Origin: Rhodobacteraceae bacterium HLUCCA08 | GTDB lineage: Bacteria > Pseudomonadota > Alphaproteobacteria > Rhodobacterales > Rhodobacteraceae | Length of the DNA stretch: 64,000 bases | Reading direction: 5' to 3' | NCBI GenBank assembly: GCA_001314655.1 | Contig: LJSF01000006.1 | Coordinates: 62,001 to 126,000 of the forward strand | Part shown: one piece after another, positions 54,765 through 63,331 of the stretch | Layout of the letters: every line of letters starts with the position of its first letter | How positions within the stretch are numbered: position 1 is the stretch's first letter | Notes under the pieces: generated by a model | Databases searched by the model: none | What the model was told of the DNA's origin: nothing | Seen by the model: only the letters and a program-made list of their open reading frames with translations | Translations under genes and position numbers: made by a program

Positions 54765-55337
54765 TCACCCGCCGCACCGGTCCTTCAGGAAGGTATCGAG
54801 CCGCACCACCCGCGGATGGGTTTCGGAAAACACCGCCAGCAATTCGGTCCGTTCGGCCCGGACCTCGTCGCAGGTGGTGTCGCCGGATCCGGTGGCCTGG
54901 GGTTCGGCCGGCGGCGGCGCGGGACGCGGCGGATCGGCGATGATCGTGGCGCTGGGGCGGGGCGCCGGATCGCCGGGCGGCGCCGGGTCGCCGGGGGGCG
55001 CCGGGTCGCCGGGGGGCGCCGGATCGTCGGACTGCGCCGCCTCGCAGGCCTGCAATCGGGCGATCAGATCCAGCCGCTGGTCATGGCACAGGGCGAAGCC
55101 TTCCATCACGGTCTGCAGGCGGGCCGCGTCGTCACCGCCCTGCGCGTCGTCCTGCGCCAGGTCGGTTTCCATCTGCTCCTGCTGCCGCTGCAATTCGGCG
55201 ATCAGGCGGTCGTTCTGGTCGGTCAGAACCTCGATCAGCGCGCGGGCCTGGGGGCCGGCATCGGCGGGCATGGCGATGTCCTGGGCGCCGGATGCGGGCG
55301 CCACGAGGGCAAGGCAAAGGGCGAAAGCGGGTTTCAT
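54765..55337 (-). CDS. Exported coiled-coil protein with Pro/Gly/Asp repeats
   Basis: A 190-residue protein with a signal peptide (MKPAFALCLALVAPASGAQD). A helical region (ALIEVLTDQNDRLIAELQRQ, then QQEQMETDLAQDD) may form a coiled coil. Next comes a short segment with two Cys (FALCHDQRLDLIARLQACEA), a PAPPGD repeat region and a C-terminal domain with Cys in TTCDEVRAER and LKDRCGG. No family is recognised. It is divergent from pyruvate carboxylase. GGAG eight bases upstream supports the start at 55337. Confidence 0.75.
   Translation of the reverse strand: MKPAFALCLALVAPASGAQDIAMPADAGPQARALIEVLTDQNDRLIAELQRQQEQMETDLAQDDAQGGDDAARLQTVMEGFALCHDQRLDLIARLQACEAAQSDDPAPPGDPAPPGDPAPPGDPAPRPSATIIADPPRPAPPPAEPQATGSGDTTCDEVRAERTELLAVFSETHPRVVRLDTFLKDRCGG
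54961..55030 (-). repeat. Four 18-bp tandem repeats encoding PAPPGD
   Basis: Units of the type GGCGCCGGGTCGCCGGGG run at 54961-54978, 54979-54996, 54997-55014 and a shorter, diverged 55015-55030. The second and third are identical. The unit is a multiple of three, so copy-number change would lengthen or shorten the periplasmic linker without a frameshift. Confidence 0.8.
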
Positions 55338-55474
55338 GGGGCGATGCTCCGGGCCTGGGTCCGATCCTGCCACCACGCATGCCTGCGCACAAGCGCCGGC
55401 CGCGAAACCCGCTGGACGCCCCCGCTGAACCCGCCTAGTTTTCTGCAACTGCAAAGACACCGACAGGGGACCAG

Positions 55475-58400
55475 ATGGCCGATTTCAGCAAGATCCTCGT
55501 GGCCAACCGGGGCGAAATCGCGATCCGCGTGATGCGCGCCGCCAACGAATTGGGCAAGAAGACCGTCGCGGTCTATGCCGAAGAGGACAAGCTGGGCCTG
55601 CACCGGTTCAAGGCCGACGAGGCCTACCGGATCGGCGAGGGGCTGGGCCCGGTCCAGGCCTATCTGGCGATCGACGAGATCATCCGCGTGGCCCGGGAAA
55701 GCGGTGCCGATGCGATCCATCCCGGCTATGGCCTGTTGTCGGAGAACCCCGATTTCGTCGATGCCTGCGACGCCGCCGGCATCGCCTTCATCGGACCCAA
55801 GGCCGCCACCATGCGCGCCCTGGGCGACAAGGCCAGCGCCCGCAAGGTGGCGATCGAGGCCGGCGTGCCGGTGATCCCCGCGACCGAGGTCCTGGGCGAC
55901 GACATGGCGGCCATCGCGGCAGAGGCCGAGGCGATCGGCTATCCGCTGATGCTCAAGGCGTCCTGGGGCGGCGGCGGGCGCGGCATGCGGCCGATCCTGG
56001 GCCCGGACGAGCTCGAGACCAAGGTGCTGGAAGGCCGGCGCGAGGCCGAGGCCGCCTTCGGCAACGGCGAGGGCTACCTGGAAAAGATGATCCAGCGCGC
56101 CCGCCATGTCGAGGTGCAGATCCTCGGCGACCGGATGGGCAACATCTATCACCTGTGGGAGCGGGATTGTTCCGTTCAGCGCCGCAACCAGAAGGTCGTC
56201 GAACGCGCGCCCGCACCCTATCTGAGCCCGGCGCAGCGCGAACATCTGTGCAGCCTGGGCCGCAAGATCTGCGAACACGTGAATTACGAATGCGCGGGCA
56301 CCGTCGAATTCCTGATGGACATGGAGTCGGGCGACTTCTACTTCATCGAGGTGAACCCCCGCGTCCAGGTCGAACATACCGTGACCGAAGAGGTGACGGG
56401 CATCGACATCGTCCAGGCCCAGATCATGATCGCCGAGGGCAAGTCGCTGACCGAGGCCACGGGGGTGGCCAGCCAATACGATGTGCGCCTGATGGGCCAT
56501 GCGATCCAGTGCCGGGTCACGACCGAGGACCCGACCAACAATTTCATCCCCGATTACGGCCGGATCCAGACCTATCGCAGCGCCACCGGCATGGGCATCC
56601 GCCTGGACGGCGGCACCGCCTATTCCGGCGCGGTGATCACGCGGTATTACGACAGCCTGCTGGAAAAGGTCACCGCCTGGGCCCAGACCCCCGAAGGCGC
56701 GATCGCGCGGATGGACCGGGCCTTGCGCGAATTCCGCATCCGCGGGGTGTCGACGAACATCGCCTTCGTCGAGAACCTGCTGAAGCATCCGCAGTTCCTG
56801 TCGAACGAATACCACACCAAGTTCATCGACGAGACGCCCGAACTGTTCGATTTCAAGCCGCGCCGCGACCGGGCGACCAGGATCCTGACCTATATCGCCG
56901 ACATCACGGTGAACGGGCATCCCGAAACGGCGGGCCGCCCCCTGCCCCCGGCCGAGGCCCGCCCCCCGAAGCCGCCGGTGCCGCTGACCGACGCGCCCCG
57001 CCCCGGCACCCGGCAGATCCTGGACCAGTTCGGCCCCGAGGCGCTGGCCGACTGGATGAAGGACCAATCCCAGGTCCTGATCACCGACACCACCATGCGC
57101 GACGGTCATCAGAGCCTGCTGGCCACGCGGATGCGCTCGATCGACATGATCCGGATCGCGCCGACCTATGCCGCCAACATGGCCGGGCTGTTCAGCGTCG
57201 AATGCTGGGGCGGCGCGACCTTCGACGTGGCCTACCGGTTCCTGCAGGAATGCCCCTGGCAGCGGCTGCGCGACATCCGCAAGGGCATGCCCAACATCCT
57301 CACCCAGATGCTGCTGCGCGGCTCCAACGGGGTCGGCTACACCAATTACCCCGACAACGTGGTGCAGTTCTTCGTGCGTCAGGCCGCCGCCAGCGGGGTC
57401 GACGTGTTCCGCGTCTTCGACAGCCTGAACTGGGTCGAGAACATGCGTGTGGCCATGGATGCGGTCATCGCCAATGAAAAGGTCTGCGAAGGCACGATCT
57501 GCTATACCGGCGATCTGGCCGATCCGGCGCGGTCGAAATACGACCTGAAATATTATGTCGGCATGGCCAGGGATCTGGAGGCCGCCGGCGCCCATGTGCT
57601 GGGCCTCAAGGACATGGCCGGGCTCTTGAAGCCGACCCAGGCGGGCATGCTGATCCGGGCGCTCAAGGATGCGGTCGGCCTGCCGATCCATTTCCACACC
57701 CATGACACCAGCGGCGCGGCCTGCGCCACGGTTCTGGCCGCCTGCGAGGCCGGGGTGGATTGCGTCGACGCCGCGATGGATGCGCTGTCGGGCAATACCA
57801 GCCAGCCCACCCTGGGCTCGATCGTCGAGGCGCTGCGCCATACCGACCGCGATACCGGGCTGGACCCGCAGGCGATCCGGGCGATCTCGAACTACTGGGA
57901 GGCGGTGCGCGAACATTACGCGGCTTTTGAGTCCGGCATGCAGGCGCCGGCCTCCGAGGTCTATCTGCACGAGATGCCGGGCGGGCAGTTCACCAACCTC
58001 AAGGCCCAGGCGCGGTCGATGGGCCTTGAGGAGAAATGGCACGAGGTCGCCCAGGCCTATGCCGATGTGAACATGATGTTCGGCGATATCGTCAAGGTGA
58101 CGCCCAGTTCCAAGGTGGTGGGCGACATGGCGCTGATGATGGTCAGCCAGGGGCTGAGCCGCGCCGATGTGGAGAACCCGAAAAAGGACGTGTCCTTCCC
58201 CGACAGCGTGATCGACATGATGCGCGGCAACCTGGGCCAGCCGCCGGGGGGGTTCCCGGACGCGATCGTCAAGAAGGTGCTCAAGGGCGAGGCGCCCAAT
58301 ACCGAACGGCCGGGCAAACATCTGAAACCGGTCGACCTGGAGGCGGTCCGCGCCGAAGCCGCCGACAAGCTGGGCCGCGACCTGGATGACGAGGATCTGA

Positions 58401-58915
58401 ACGGCTATCTGATGTATCCCAAGGTCTATGCCGATTACGCCGCGCGCAATGACACCTATGGCCCGGTGCGTACCCTGCCGACCCGGACCTTTTTCTACGG
58501 CATGGAACCGGGCGAAGAGATCGCCGCCGAGATCGACCCGGGCAAGACCCTGGAAATCCGGCTGTCCGCGGTGGGCGAAACCAACGAGGAAGGCGAGGTC
58601 CGGGTGTTCTTCGAACTCAACGGCCAGCCGCGCACGATCCGGGTGCCGGACCGCAAGGTGACGTCGGCCACCGCGACGCGGCCCAAGGCCGAGGTGGGCA
58701 ATGACGCCCATGTCGGCGCGCCGATGCCCGGGGTCGTCGCCTCGGTCGCGGTCGGTGCCGGGCAGACGGTCAGCCAGGGCGATCTGCTGCTGACCATCGA
58801 GGCGATGAAGATGGAGACCGGCCTGCATGCCGACCGCGACGGCGTGGTCAAGGCGGTGCATGTGACGCCGGGCGCCCAGATCGACGCCAAGGACCTGCTG
58901 GTGGAGTTCGAATAG
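55475..58915 (+). CDS. pyc: Pyruvate carboxylase
   Basis: Pyruvate carboxylase makes oxaloacetate from pyruvate, bicarbonate and ATP. The single 1146-residue chain has all domains: biotin carboxylase (residues 1-450, with KILVANRGEIAIRVMRAANE, the ATP-grasp GGGGRGMRP and ERDCSVQRRNQKVVE), carboxyltransferase (about 525-800, with TDTTMRDGHQSLLATRM, WGGATFDVAYRFLQECPW and HFHTHDTSGAA), the PYC/OADA domain, and the biotinyl domain with Lys1112 in EAMKMETG. The ATG follows AGGGGACCAG. It is a stand-alone gene, divergent from an exported protein. Confidence 0.98.
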   Translation: MADFSKILVANRGEIAIRVMRAANELGKKTVAVYAEEDKLGLHRFKADEAYRIGEGLGPVQAYLAIDEIIRVARESGADAIHPGYGLLSENPDFVDACDAAGIAFIGPKAATMRALGDKASARKVAIEAGVPVIPATEVLGDDMAAIAAEAEAIGYPLMLKASWGGGGRGMRPILGPDELETKVLEGRREAEAAFGNGEGYLEKMIQRARHVEVQILGDRMGNIYHLWERDCSVQRRNQKVVERAPAPYLSPAQREHLCSLGRKICEHVNYECAGTVEFLMDMESGDFYFIEVNPRVQVEHTVTEEVTGIDIVQAQIMIAEGKSLTEATGVASQYDVRLMGHAIQCRVTTEDPTNNFIPDYGRIQTYRSATGMGIRLDGGTAYSGAVITRYYDSLLEKVTAWAQTPEGAIARMDRALREFRIRGVSTNIAFVENLLKHPQFLSNEYHTKFIDETPELFDFKPRRDRATRILTYIADITVNGHPETAGRPLPPAEARPPKPPVPLTDAPRPGTRQILDQFGPEALADWMKDQSQVLITDTTMRDGHQSLLATRMRSIDMIRIAPTYAANMAGLFSVECWGGATFDVAYRFLQECPWQRLRDIRKGMPNILTQMLLRGSNGVGYTNYPDNVVQFFVRQAAASGVDVFRVFDSLNWVENMRVAMDAVIANEKVCEGTICYTGDLADPARSKYDLKYYVGMARDLEAAGAHVLGLKDMAGLLKPTQAGMLIRALKDAVGLPIHFHTHDTSGAACATVLAACEAGVDCVDAAMDALSGNTSQPTLGSIVEALRHTDRDTGLDPQAIRAISNYWEAVREHYAAFESGMQAPASEVYLHEMPGGQFTNLKAQARSMGLEEKWHEVAQAYADVNMMFGDIVKVTPSSKVVGDMALMMVSQGLSRADVENPKKDVSFPDSVIDMMRGNLGQPPGGFPDAIVKKVLKGEAPNTERPGKHLKPVDLEAVRAEAADKLGRDLDDEDLNGYLMYPKVYADYAARNDTYGPVRTLPTRTFFYGMEPGEEIAAEIDPGKTLEIRLSAVGETNEEGEVRVFFELNGQPRTIRVPDRKVTSATATRPKAEVGNDAHVGAPMPGVVASVAVGAGQTVSQGDLLLTIEAMKMETGLHADRDGVVKAVHVTPGAQIDAKDLLVEFE

Positions 58916-58951
58916 GGGCGCGATGTCCGCTTTGCGGGCCGATGCGGACAA

Positions 58952-58985
58952 GGCCCGGCCCGAATGGCACCGAAGGTGCCGGGCC
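58952..58985 (+). terminator. Structured region after pyc, possible terminator
   Basis: GGCACC-GAA-GGTGCC (58966-58980) is a perfect hairpin, nested in a larger alternative pairing of GGCCCGGC (58952-58959) with GCCGGGCC (58978-58985). It starts 36 bases after the pyc stop. No T run follows, so Rho-independent termination is doubtful. The rest of the 244-base gap before the next gene shows nothing else I can name. Confidence 0.4.
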
Positions 58986-59159
58986 ATCGCCGACCCACCC
59001 CGCGGCTTGGCGACCGCCGGCACAACGAACCTCCGACACGGGTGCGAACCGGTCTTGCGCGGCGAGCACGTCGATTGCGGCCGGTGCGCGGGGGACCGCG
59101 GCCTTGACTTGGCCGGCCCGGTCGGGGACGGATTGGGCAACCCGACGCAGGAACCCGCC

Positions 59160-59660
59160 ATGATCCGACTGATCGCCGCCGTCCTGATCGCCGCCCTGCC
59201 GCTGGCCGTCCTGGCCCAGGGCGACCCGGTGATCGGCTTCGAGGATTCCGACACCACGATGAACACCGCGATGGCCACGGCGCAGGCCACCTTGCCCGTC
59301 TTTCTGGCCCGCACGACGGATGCCGAGGGCTACGGCGTCAAGGGCGCGTCGGTCAAGGTCGCCTTTCCCGACGATTTCGGCGGGGCCGAGGTCATCTGGG
59401 TCGGCCCGTTCCTGTGGGATCGCGGGCGTGCCTTCGCCGGGCTTCTGGCGAATGAGCCGCGCGCCCTGGGCGACCTGCGCGCCGGCGACCGGGTCGCGTT
59501 CACGACCGACATGATCCGCGACTGGTCCTGGACCGGGCCGCAGGGGCGGATCTGGGGCAACTACACCACGCGGGTCATGCTGGAGCAGATGGACGACACC
59601 ACCCGCGCGGAACTCGGCGCGGTCCTGTCGCCCGCGCCCGTCCCGCCGGACTGGCAATAG
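59160..59660 (+). CDS. Exported DUF2314 domain protein
   Basis: A 166-residue protein with a signal peptide (MIRLIAAVLIAALPLAVLAQ). The mature region follows the DUF2314 pattern: MNTAMATAQATLPVFLAR, VKVAFPDDFGGAEVIWVGPF, then LRAGDRVAFTTDMIRDWSWT and GRIWGNYTTRVML. Function is unknown. AGGA eight bases upstream supports ATG 59160; the longer in-frame ORF covers the noncoding gap after pyc. It is convergent with the weak hypothetical gene on the minus strand. Confidence 0.88.
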   Translation: MIRLIAAVLIAALPLAVLAQGDPVIGFEDSDTTMNTAMATAQATLPVFLARTTDAEGYGVKGASVKVAFPDDFGGAEVIWVGPFLWDRGRAFAGLLANEPRALGDLRAGDRVAFTTDMIRDWSWTGPQGRIWGNYTTRVMLEQMDDTTRAELGAVLSPAPVPPDWQ

Positions 59661-59690
59661 GGGCCGCCACCGCGGCCCCGTCGCGCCGGA

Positions 59691-60107
59691 TCAGCGGTCT
59701 TTCCCGATGTCCGACAGGTTCAGCGTGGTCGATTGCGTGCCCGGCCCGAAGGCGCCGGCATGGATGTCATGGATCCCGTCGGCGGCGCCATCAAAGGCCT
59801 GGCCGGCAATGGGGCCAGCCGCGGACCCGGCGTTGAAATGGCGCGGCAGGGGGCCGGCCCGGGGGCGGATCCGGTCCTCCGGCGCAGCGGTGAAAGGGCT
59901 GGTGCCGCCCGCGCCCCGCCGGGCCGGCCGGATCGGCCCGCCGGCTGACACCGTGACGCTGTGCGGATCGGGCGGGAAACCCGCGCCCGGATCCGCGTCG
60001 CCGAAGGTGCCCGCCGGTTTGGCGCTCCGGGCCGATACGGCCGCCGGGACGATGCCCGTCACGGCGGCCGGACGGGCGCGAACACCGGCCGCTATCGCTT
60101 TGCACAT
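59691..60107 (-). CDS. Hypothetical low-complexity protein
   Basis: A 138-residue ORF rich in Ala, Gly and Pro that ends QSTTLNLSDIGKDR. Its third codon positions are strongly G/C as in neighbouring real genes, more regular than in the overlapping plus-strand ORF 59707-60225. The N-terminus (MCKAIAAGVRARPAAVTGIV, then PAAVSARSA) is weakly signal-like. No family is recognised. ATG 60107 or GTG 60113, the latter with AAAGGG six bases upstream, could start it. Confidence 0.45.
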   Translation of the reverse strand: MCKAIAAGVRARPAAVTGIVPAAVSARSAKPAGTFGDADPGAGFPPDPHSVTVSAGGPIRPARRGAGGTSPFTAAPEDRIRPRAGPLPRHFNAGSAAGPIAGQAFDGAADGIHDIHAGAFGPGTQSTTLNLSDIGKDR

Positions 60108-60248
60108 CGGCACGAATGACCCTTTCGTTGACGTTTTCCGCCCGGTCATTCGCGGCGCCACCCGACGTCAAGCGCCCCCGGCCGACCGCAGCCTGGCCGC
60201 GAACAGGGGGAAACGGCGGCGGTGATGTGAAAAAGTCGAAAAAGGCAC

Positions 60249-60275
60249 TTGCGGCGGATCGCGCGACTTTATAAA
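60249..60275 (+). promoter_or_regulatory. Candidate promoter of the tRNA-Gly gene
   Basis: TTGCGG (60249-60254) and TATAAA (60270-60275) with a 15-base spacer lie just before the tRNA. A start near 60282 would leave a leader of about 15 bases. The AT-rich -10 stands out in this region. Confidence 0.5.
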
Positions 60276-60296
60276 TCACCCCTCACGAATGACAGA

Positions 60297-60371
60297 GCGG
60301 GTGTAGCTCAGGGGTAGAGCATTACCTTGCCAAGGTAAGGGTCGTGAGTTCGAATCTCATCACCCGCTCCA
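60297..60371 (+). tRNA. tRNA-Gly (anticodon GCC)
   Basis: A complete cloverleaf: acceptor stem GCGGGTG/CACCCGC, D arm GCTCAGGGGTAGAGC, anticodon stem TTACC/GGTAA around the loop TTGCCAA (anticodon GCC), and the T arm with GTTCGAATC. The 3' CCA is encoded after the discriminator T. It reads GGC and GGU codons. It stands alone between a hypothetical gene and the peroxidase gene, with its own promoter-like sequence. Confidence 0.98.
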
Positions 60372-60452
60372 TTCGTGCCTTTCCGAACCGATGATGACGA
60401 CCGGCCGCTTGCGCCCCTTGCGCGCGCGTCGTGCCGGCGCCAATGTCGCGCC

Positions 60453-61763
60453 ATGCGCCTTGCCCTGCCCTTGCTGCTGTTGGCCAGCCCGGTCGCGGCG
60501 GATATCCCCCGGCCCGATCCGGTGACCGATGCCGATTACGCCCCGGTCCGGATCGACGAGGCCGAACTGGGCCGGCTGCTGTTCTACGACCCGATCCTGT
60601 CGGGCAATCGCGAGGTCGCCTGCGCGTCCTGTCACCACCCGGAGTTCGGCACCGGCGACGGGCTGTCACTGGGCCTGGGCGATGGCGGCACCGGGCTGGG
60701 ACCGGCGCGAGAGATGTCGGCCGACAATCCGCCCGAACAGCGCATTCCCCGCAACGCGCCGGCGCTGTTCAACCTGGGCGCGCTGGAGTTCAGCCACCTG
60801 TTCCATGACGGCCGGGTCGAGGTCGACGCGGGCCGCACCGGCGGCTACCGCACGCCGATGGGGCCCGAAATGGAGGCAGGCTTTGCCTCGGCCCTGTCGG
60901 CGCAGACCATGTTCCCGGTCCTGTCGGCCGATGAGATGGCGGGCCATTACGGCGAAAACGACGTCTCGCGCGCGGTGCGGACCGGGATCATCACCGGGCC
61001 CGGCGGCGCCTGGGATATCCTGGCGCGGCGCGTGGCCGAGGTGCCGGATTACGCGGCCCGGTTCGAGGCGGTCTATGGCCTGGCCCCGGACGAGATCCGG
61101 TTCACCCATGTTTCGGACGCGATCGCGGTGTTCATGGAGTTCGAGTGGCGGTCGGACGAGGCGCCCTTTGATGCCTGGCTGCGGGGCGAGGCGCCGCTGC
61201 CGCCGCAGGCACAGGCCGGGGCCGCGCTGTTCTATGGCGCGGCGGGCTGTGCCGCCTGCCATTCGGGTCCGTTCCTGACCGATCACGGTTTCCACGCCAT
61301 GGGCGACGTGCAGCTGGGCCCCGGCAAGGCCGAGCGGTTCGAGACCCATGCCCGCGACGAGGGCCGCTTTCGCGTGACCGGCGATCCGGAGGATCTGTTC
61401 GCCTTTCGCACGCCGTCCTTGCGCAATGTCGCGGCGACCGCGCCCTATGGCCATGCCGGCGCATTCCGCGATCTGGCGGCCTATCTGCGCCACCATGCCG
61501 ATCCGGTCGCCGGACTGGCGCAATACGACCGCGCCCAGGCGGTGCTGCCCCCGGGCGCGTTCGACGACTGGCGGATCATGGACGACCCGGCCGAGGTCGC
61601 GGCGATCGCGACGGCGGTCAAGATCGCGCCGGTGGATCTGTCCGATGCCGATATCGCGGCGCTGGTGGCGTTTCTCGACACCCTGAGCGACCCGGTCGCG
61701 CTCGAGGGCCGGCTGGGCGTGCCCGAAACGGTGCCCAGCGGGCTGCCGGTGCCGATGCCCTGA
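60453..61763 (+). CDS. Di-heme cytochrome c peroxidase/MauG-family protein
   Basis: A 436-residue periplasmic protein with a signal peptide (MRLALPLLLLASPVAA). Two c-type heme motifs are present: Cys57-Ala-Ser-Cys60-His61 with ELGRLLFYDPILSGNREVAC before it, and Cys266-Ala-Ala-Cys269-His270. NAPALFNLGALEFSHLFHDG and FRTPSLRNVAATAPYGHAGA are conserved CCP/MauG segments. It may reduce hydrogen peroxide or oxidise a protein or small substrate; the sequence cannot tell which. It is convergent with a CRTAC1-type gene, with a palindromic repeat between them. Confidence 0.93.
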   Translation: MRLALPLLLLASPVAADIPRPDPVTDADYAPVRIDEAELGRLLFYDPILSGNREVACASCHHPEFGTGDGLSLGLGDGGTGLGPAREMSADNPPEQRIPRNAPALFNLGALEFSHLFHDGRVEVDAGRTGGYRTPMGPEMEAGFASALSAQTMFPVLSADEMAGHYGENDVSRAVRTGIITGPGGAWDILARRVAEVPDYAARFEAVYGLAPDEIRFTHVSDAIAVFMEFEWRSDEAPFDAWLRGEAPLPPQAQAGAALFYGAAGCAACHSGPFLTDHGFHAMGDVQLGPGKAERFETHARDEGRFRVTGDPEDLFAFRTPSLRNVAATAPYGHAGAFRDLAAYLRHHADPVAGLAQYDRAQAVLPPGAFDDWRIMDDPAEVAAIATAVKIAPVDLSDADIAALVAFLDTLSDPVALEGRLGVPETVPSGLPVPMP

Positions 61764-61786
61764 ACGGGCGGGGCCGGGCGCGGCGC

Positions 61787-61846
61787 GCCCCGGGCCTGAC
61801 CCGGGGCCTCCACCGGTGAGGTCCCGGGTCAAGCCCGGGACGGGGC
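61787..61846. repeat. Long palindromic element centred on CACCGGTG
   Basis: Two similar arms meet at CACCGGTG (61811-61818). The left arm carries CCGGGCCTGACCCGGGGCCTC; its first 20 bases match, with two differences, the reverse complement of the right arm AGGTCCCGGGTCAAGCCCGG. It fills the 83-base gap between convergent genes and can form a long stem, so it probably acts as a bidirectional terminator. The unit CCCGGGTCAAGCCCGGGA is, to my recollection, a widespread repeat in alphaproteobacterial intergenic DNA. Confidence 0.75.
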
Positions 61847-63331
61847 TCAGCGGATCAGCCGGTGCACTGCGCCCGCGGCCAGATCGTGGCGGGTCTCGGA
61901 CCCGTCGGGCCAGGTCACCGTGACCCGTGCCACGTCCGCGTCGCCCAGCCCGAAATGCAGCGGCACCGCCTGCCCGCCCGCATGGCCGCCGCCGATGGTC
62001 AGCTGCTGGCTTTGGCGGCCCCGGCCAGTGTCGAGCGTCACCACGGCACCGATCGCAAAGGCGTTCGGCCCGGGCTGGCGCAGGTCGATCCCGATCCACT
62101 GGCCGGTGCCCGGCGTCACGTTGCGATACAGCTCCAGCGGCGCACGGCGATTGACCACCACCAGGTCGAGCCGCCCGTCCCCGTCCAGGTCCACCAAAGC
62201 CGCCCCGCGCGACCGGTCGACCGTCGCCACGCCGGCCGCCGCGGCGGCTTCGGCAAAGCGGCCGTCGGGCTGCTGCATCAGCAGGTTGTTGGGGTCCTCC
62301 ATCGCCATGCCCGGCATCTGGTCGACATTGCCCTTGGCGATGAACAGATCGGCCCGCCCGTCATTGTCGACATCGCCGAATTGCGCGTGCCAGCCGGTCG
62401 AGGGGCGCCCGTCGCCGCCCGAATGGGGCCGGGTGGCATAGGTGCCGATTTCGTAGGGCGCCGGTGCATAGGTGCCGTCGGGCCGGGCGATCTGCAGCAG
62501 CTGGTCGCCCATCGAGGTCAGCATCACCTCGTCGCGGCCGTCCCCGGTCAGGTCGCGGCTGGCGATCCCCATCCCCCAGAGCGCGGGACCGTCCCAGCCA
62601 TCGGCGGCGTCCAGAAACCGCTGCTCGGCGATGTCCCACATCTGTTCGGCGCCGCCGCGCACGTAATAATGCCGATCATTGGACAGCCGCAGGGTGGGCC
62701 GGTCCCGTGCATCGCGGGCCGCCAGCATCGACAGCGGGCAGAAGCCGGGCACCAGCGGCTGCGCGGCCCAGCCCGGGCCCTCGGGCCGCAACACCTGGTT
62801 GTCGTCGCAGGTGCCGAAGGGGCCGTCCGGGTCGTCGCGGTCGACGTAATTGCCGATCGCCAGGGTCGGGCGCTCCGCACCGTCCTCCCACCAGGCGGTG
62901 AAGGCGGTGGTCCAGGCCGCGCCCGCAGGCAGGCCCAGCGCCTCGGTCGCGTCCTCGAAGACGCAGTCGGGCCGGCCGCGCAGGGCGACATTGGCCCCGG
63001 CGCGCATCACGAACAGGTCAAGCCGCCCGTCGCCGTCGAGGTCCAGCGGATAGGCGCCGGTGACACCGGTCAGCGCCGGCAGCGGCGCAGGATCGAAACG
63101 CATGTCGCCGCGGTTGCGCAGCAGGATGGCCGGGGCCTCGCCCCCGGCGGCGAAAATCTCGGGCAAGCCGTCATCGTCGCAATCGAAGACCGCGACGCCG
63201 CCGCCCACGAAATGCTCCCAGCCGCCGGAATAGACATGCGGCGGCAGGCGGTCGGACAAGTCCTGGAACACCGGGCCGGCGGCGGCCCCGCCCGCGCCAA
63301 GCGCCCAGAGCGCGAAGGCCAGCGCCCTCAT
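61847..63331 (-). CDS. CRTAC1-family FG-GAP/ASPIC-UnbV repeat protein
   Basis: A 494-residue exported protein with a signal peptide (MRALAFALWALGAGGAAA). It contains a seven-bladed-propeller pattern of FG-GAP/VCBS repeats with calcium-binding loops (DLDGDGRLDLFVMR, DVDNDGRADLFIAKG, DLDGDGRLDLVVVN), a Cys-containing insert (GTCDDNQVLRPEG, FCPLSM), and the C-terminal ASPIC/UnbV domain (WIGIDLRQPGPNAFAIGAVV, VTVTWPDGSETRHDL). Function is unknown; such proteins are found near cytochrome peroxidases in several genomes, which fits the convergent neighbour. Its ATG overlaps the ROK gene stop (ATGA). Confidence 0.92.
   Translation of the reverse strand: MRALAFALWALGAGGAAAGPVFQDLSDRLPPHVYSGGWEHFVGGGVAVFDCDDDGLPEIFAAGGEAPAILLRNRGDMRFDPAPLPALTGVTGAYPLDLDGDGRLDLFVMRAGANVALRGRPDCVFEDATEALGLPAGAAWTTAFTAWWEDGAERPTLAIGNYVDRDDPDGPFGTCDDNQVLRPEGPGWAAQPLVPGFCPLSMLAARDARDRPTLRLSNDRHYYVRGGAEQMWDIAEQRFLDAADGWDGPALWGMGIASRDLTGDGRDEVMLTSMGDQLLQIARPDGTYAPAPYEIGTYATRPHSGGDGRPSTGWHAQFGDVDNDGRADLFIAKGNVDQMPGMAMEDPNNLLMQQPDGRFAEAAAAAGVATVDRSRGAALVDLDGDGRLDLVVVNRRAPLELYRNVTPGTGQWIGIDLRQPGPNAFAIGAVVTLDTGRGRQSQQLTIGGGHAGGQAVPLHFGLGDADVARVTVTWPDGSETRHDLAAGAVHRLIR

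Noticed and set aside
55334-59314. 1326-codon minus-strand ORF opposite pyruvate carboxylase
   Set aside because: It is an antisense shadow; its His/Gly/Asp-rich composition is what reverse reading of a GC-rich gene gives.
59707-60225. 172-codon plus-strand ORF beginning MSDRFSVVDC
   Set aside because: Its codon pattern is less native than that of the opposite-strand ORF, and it lacks a recognisable domain; neither is strongly supported.
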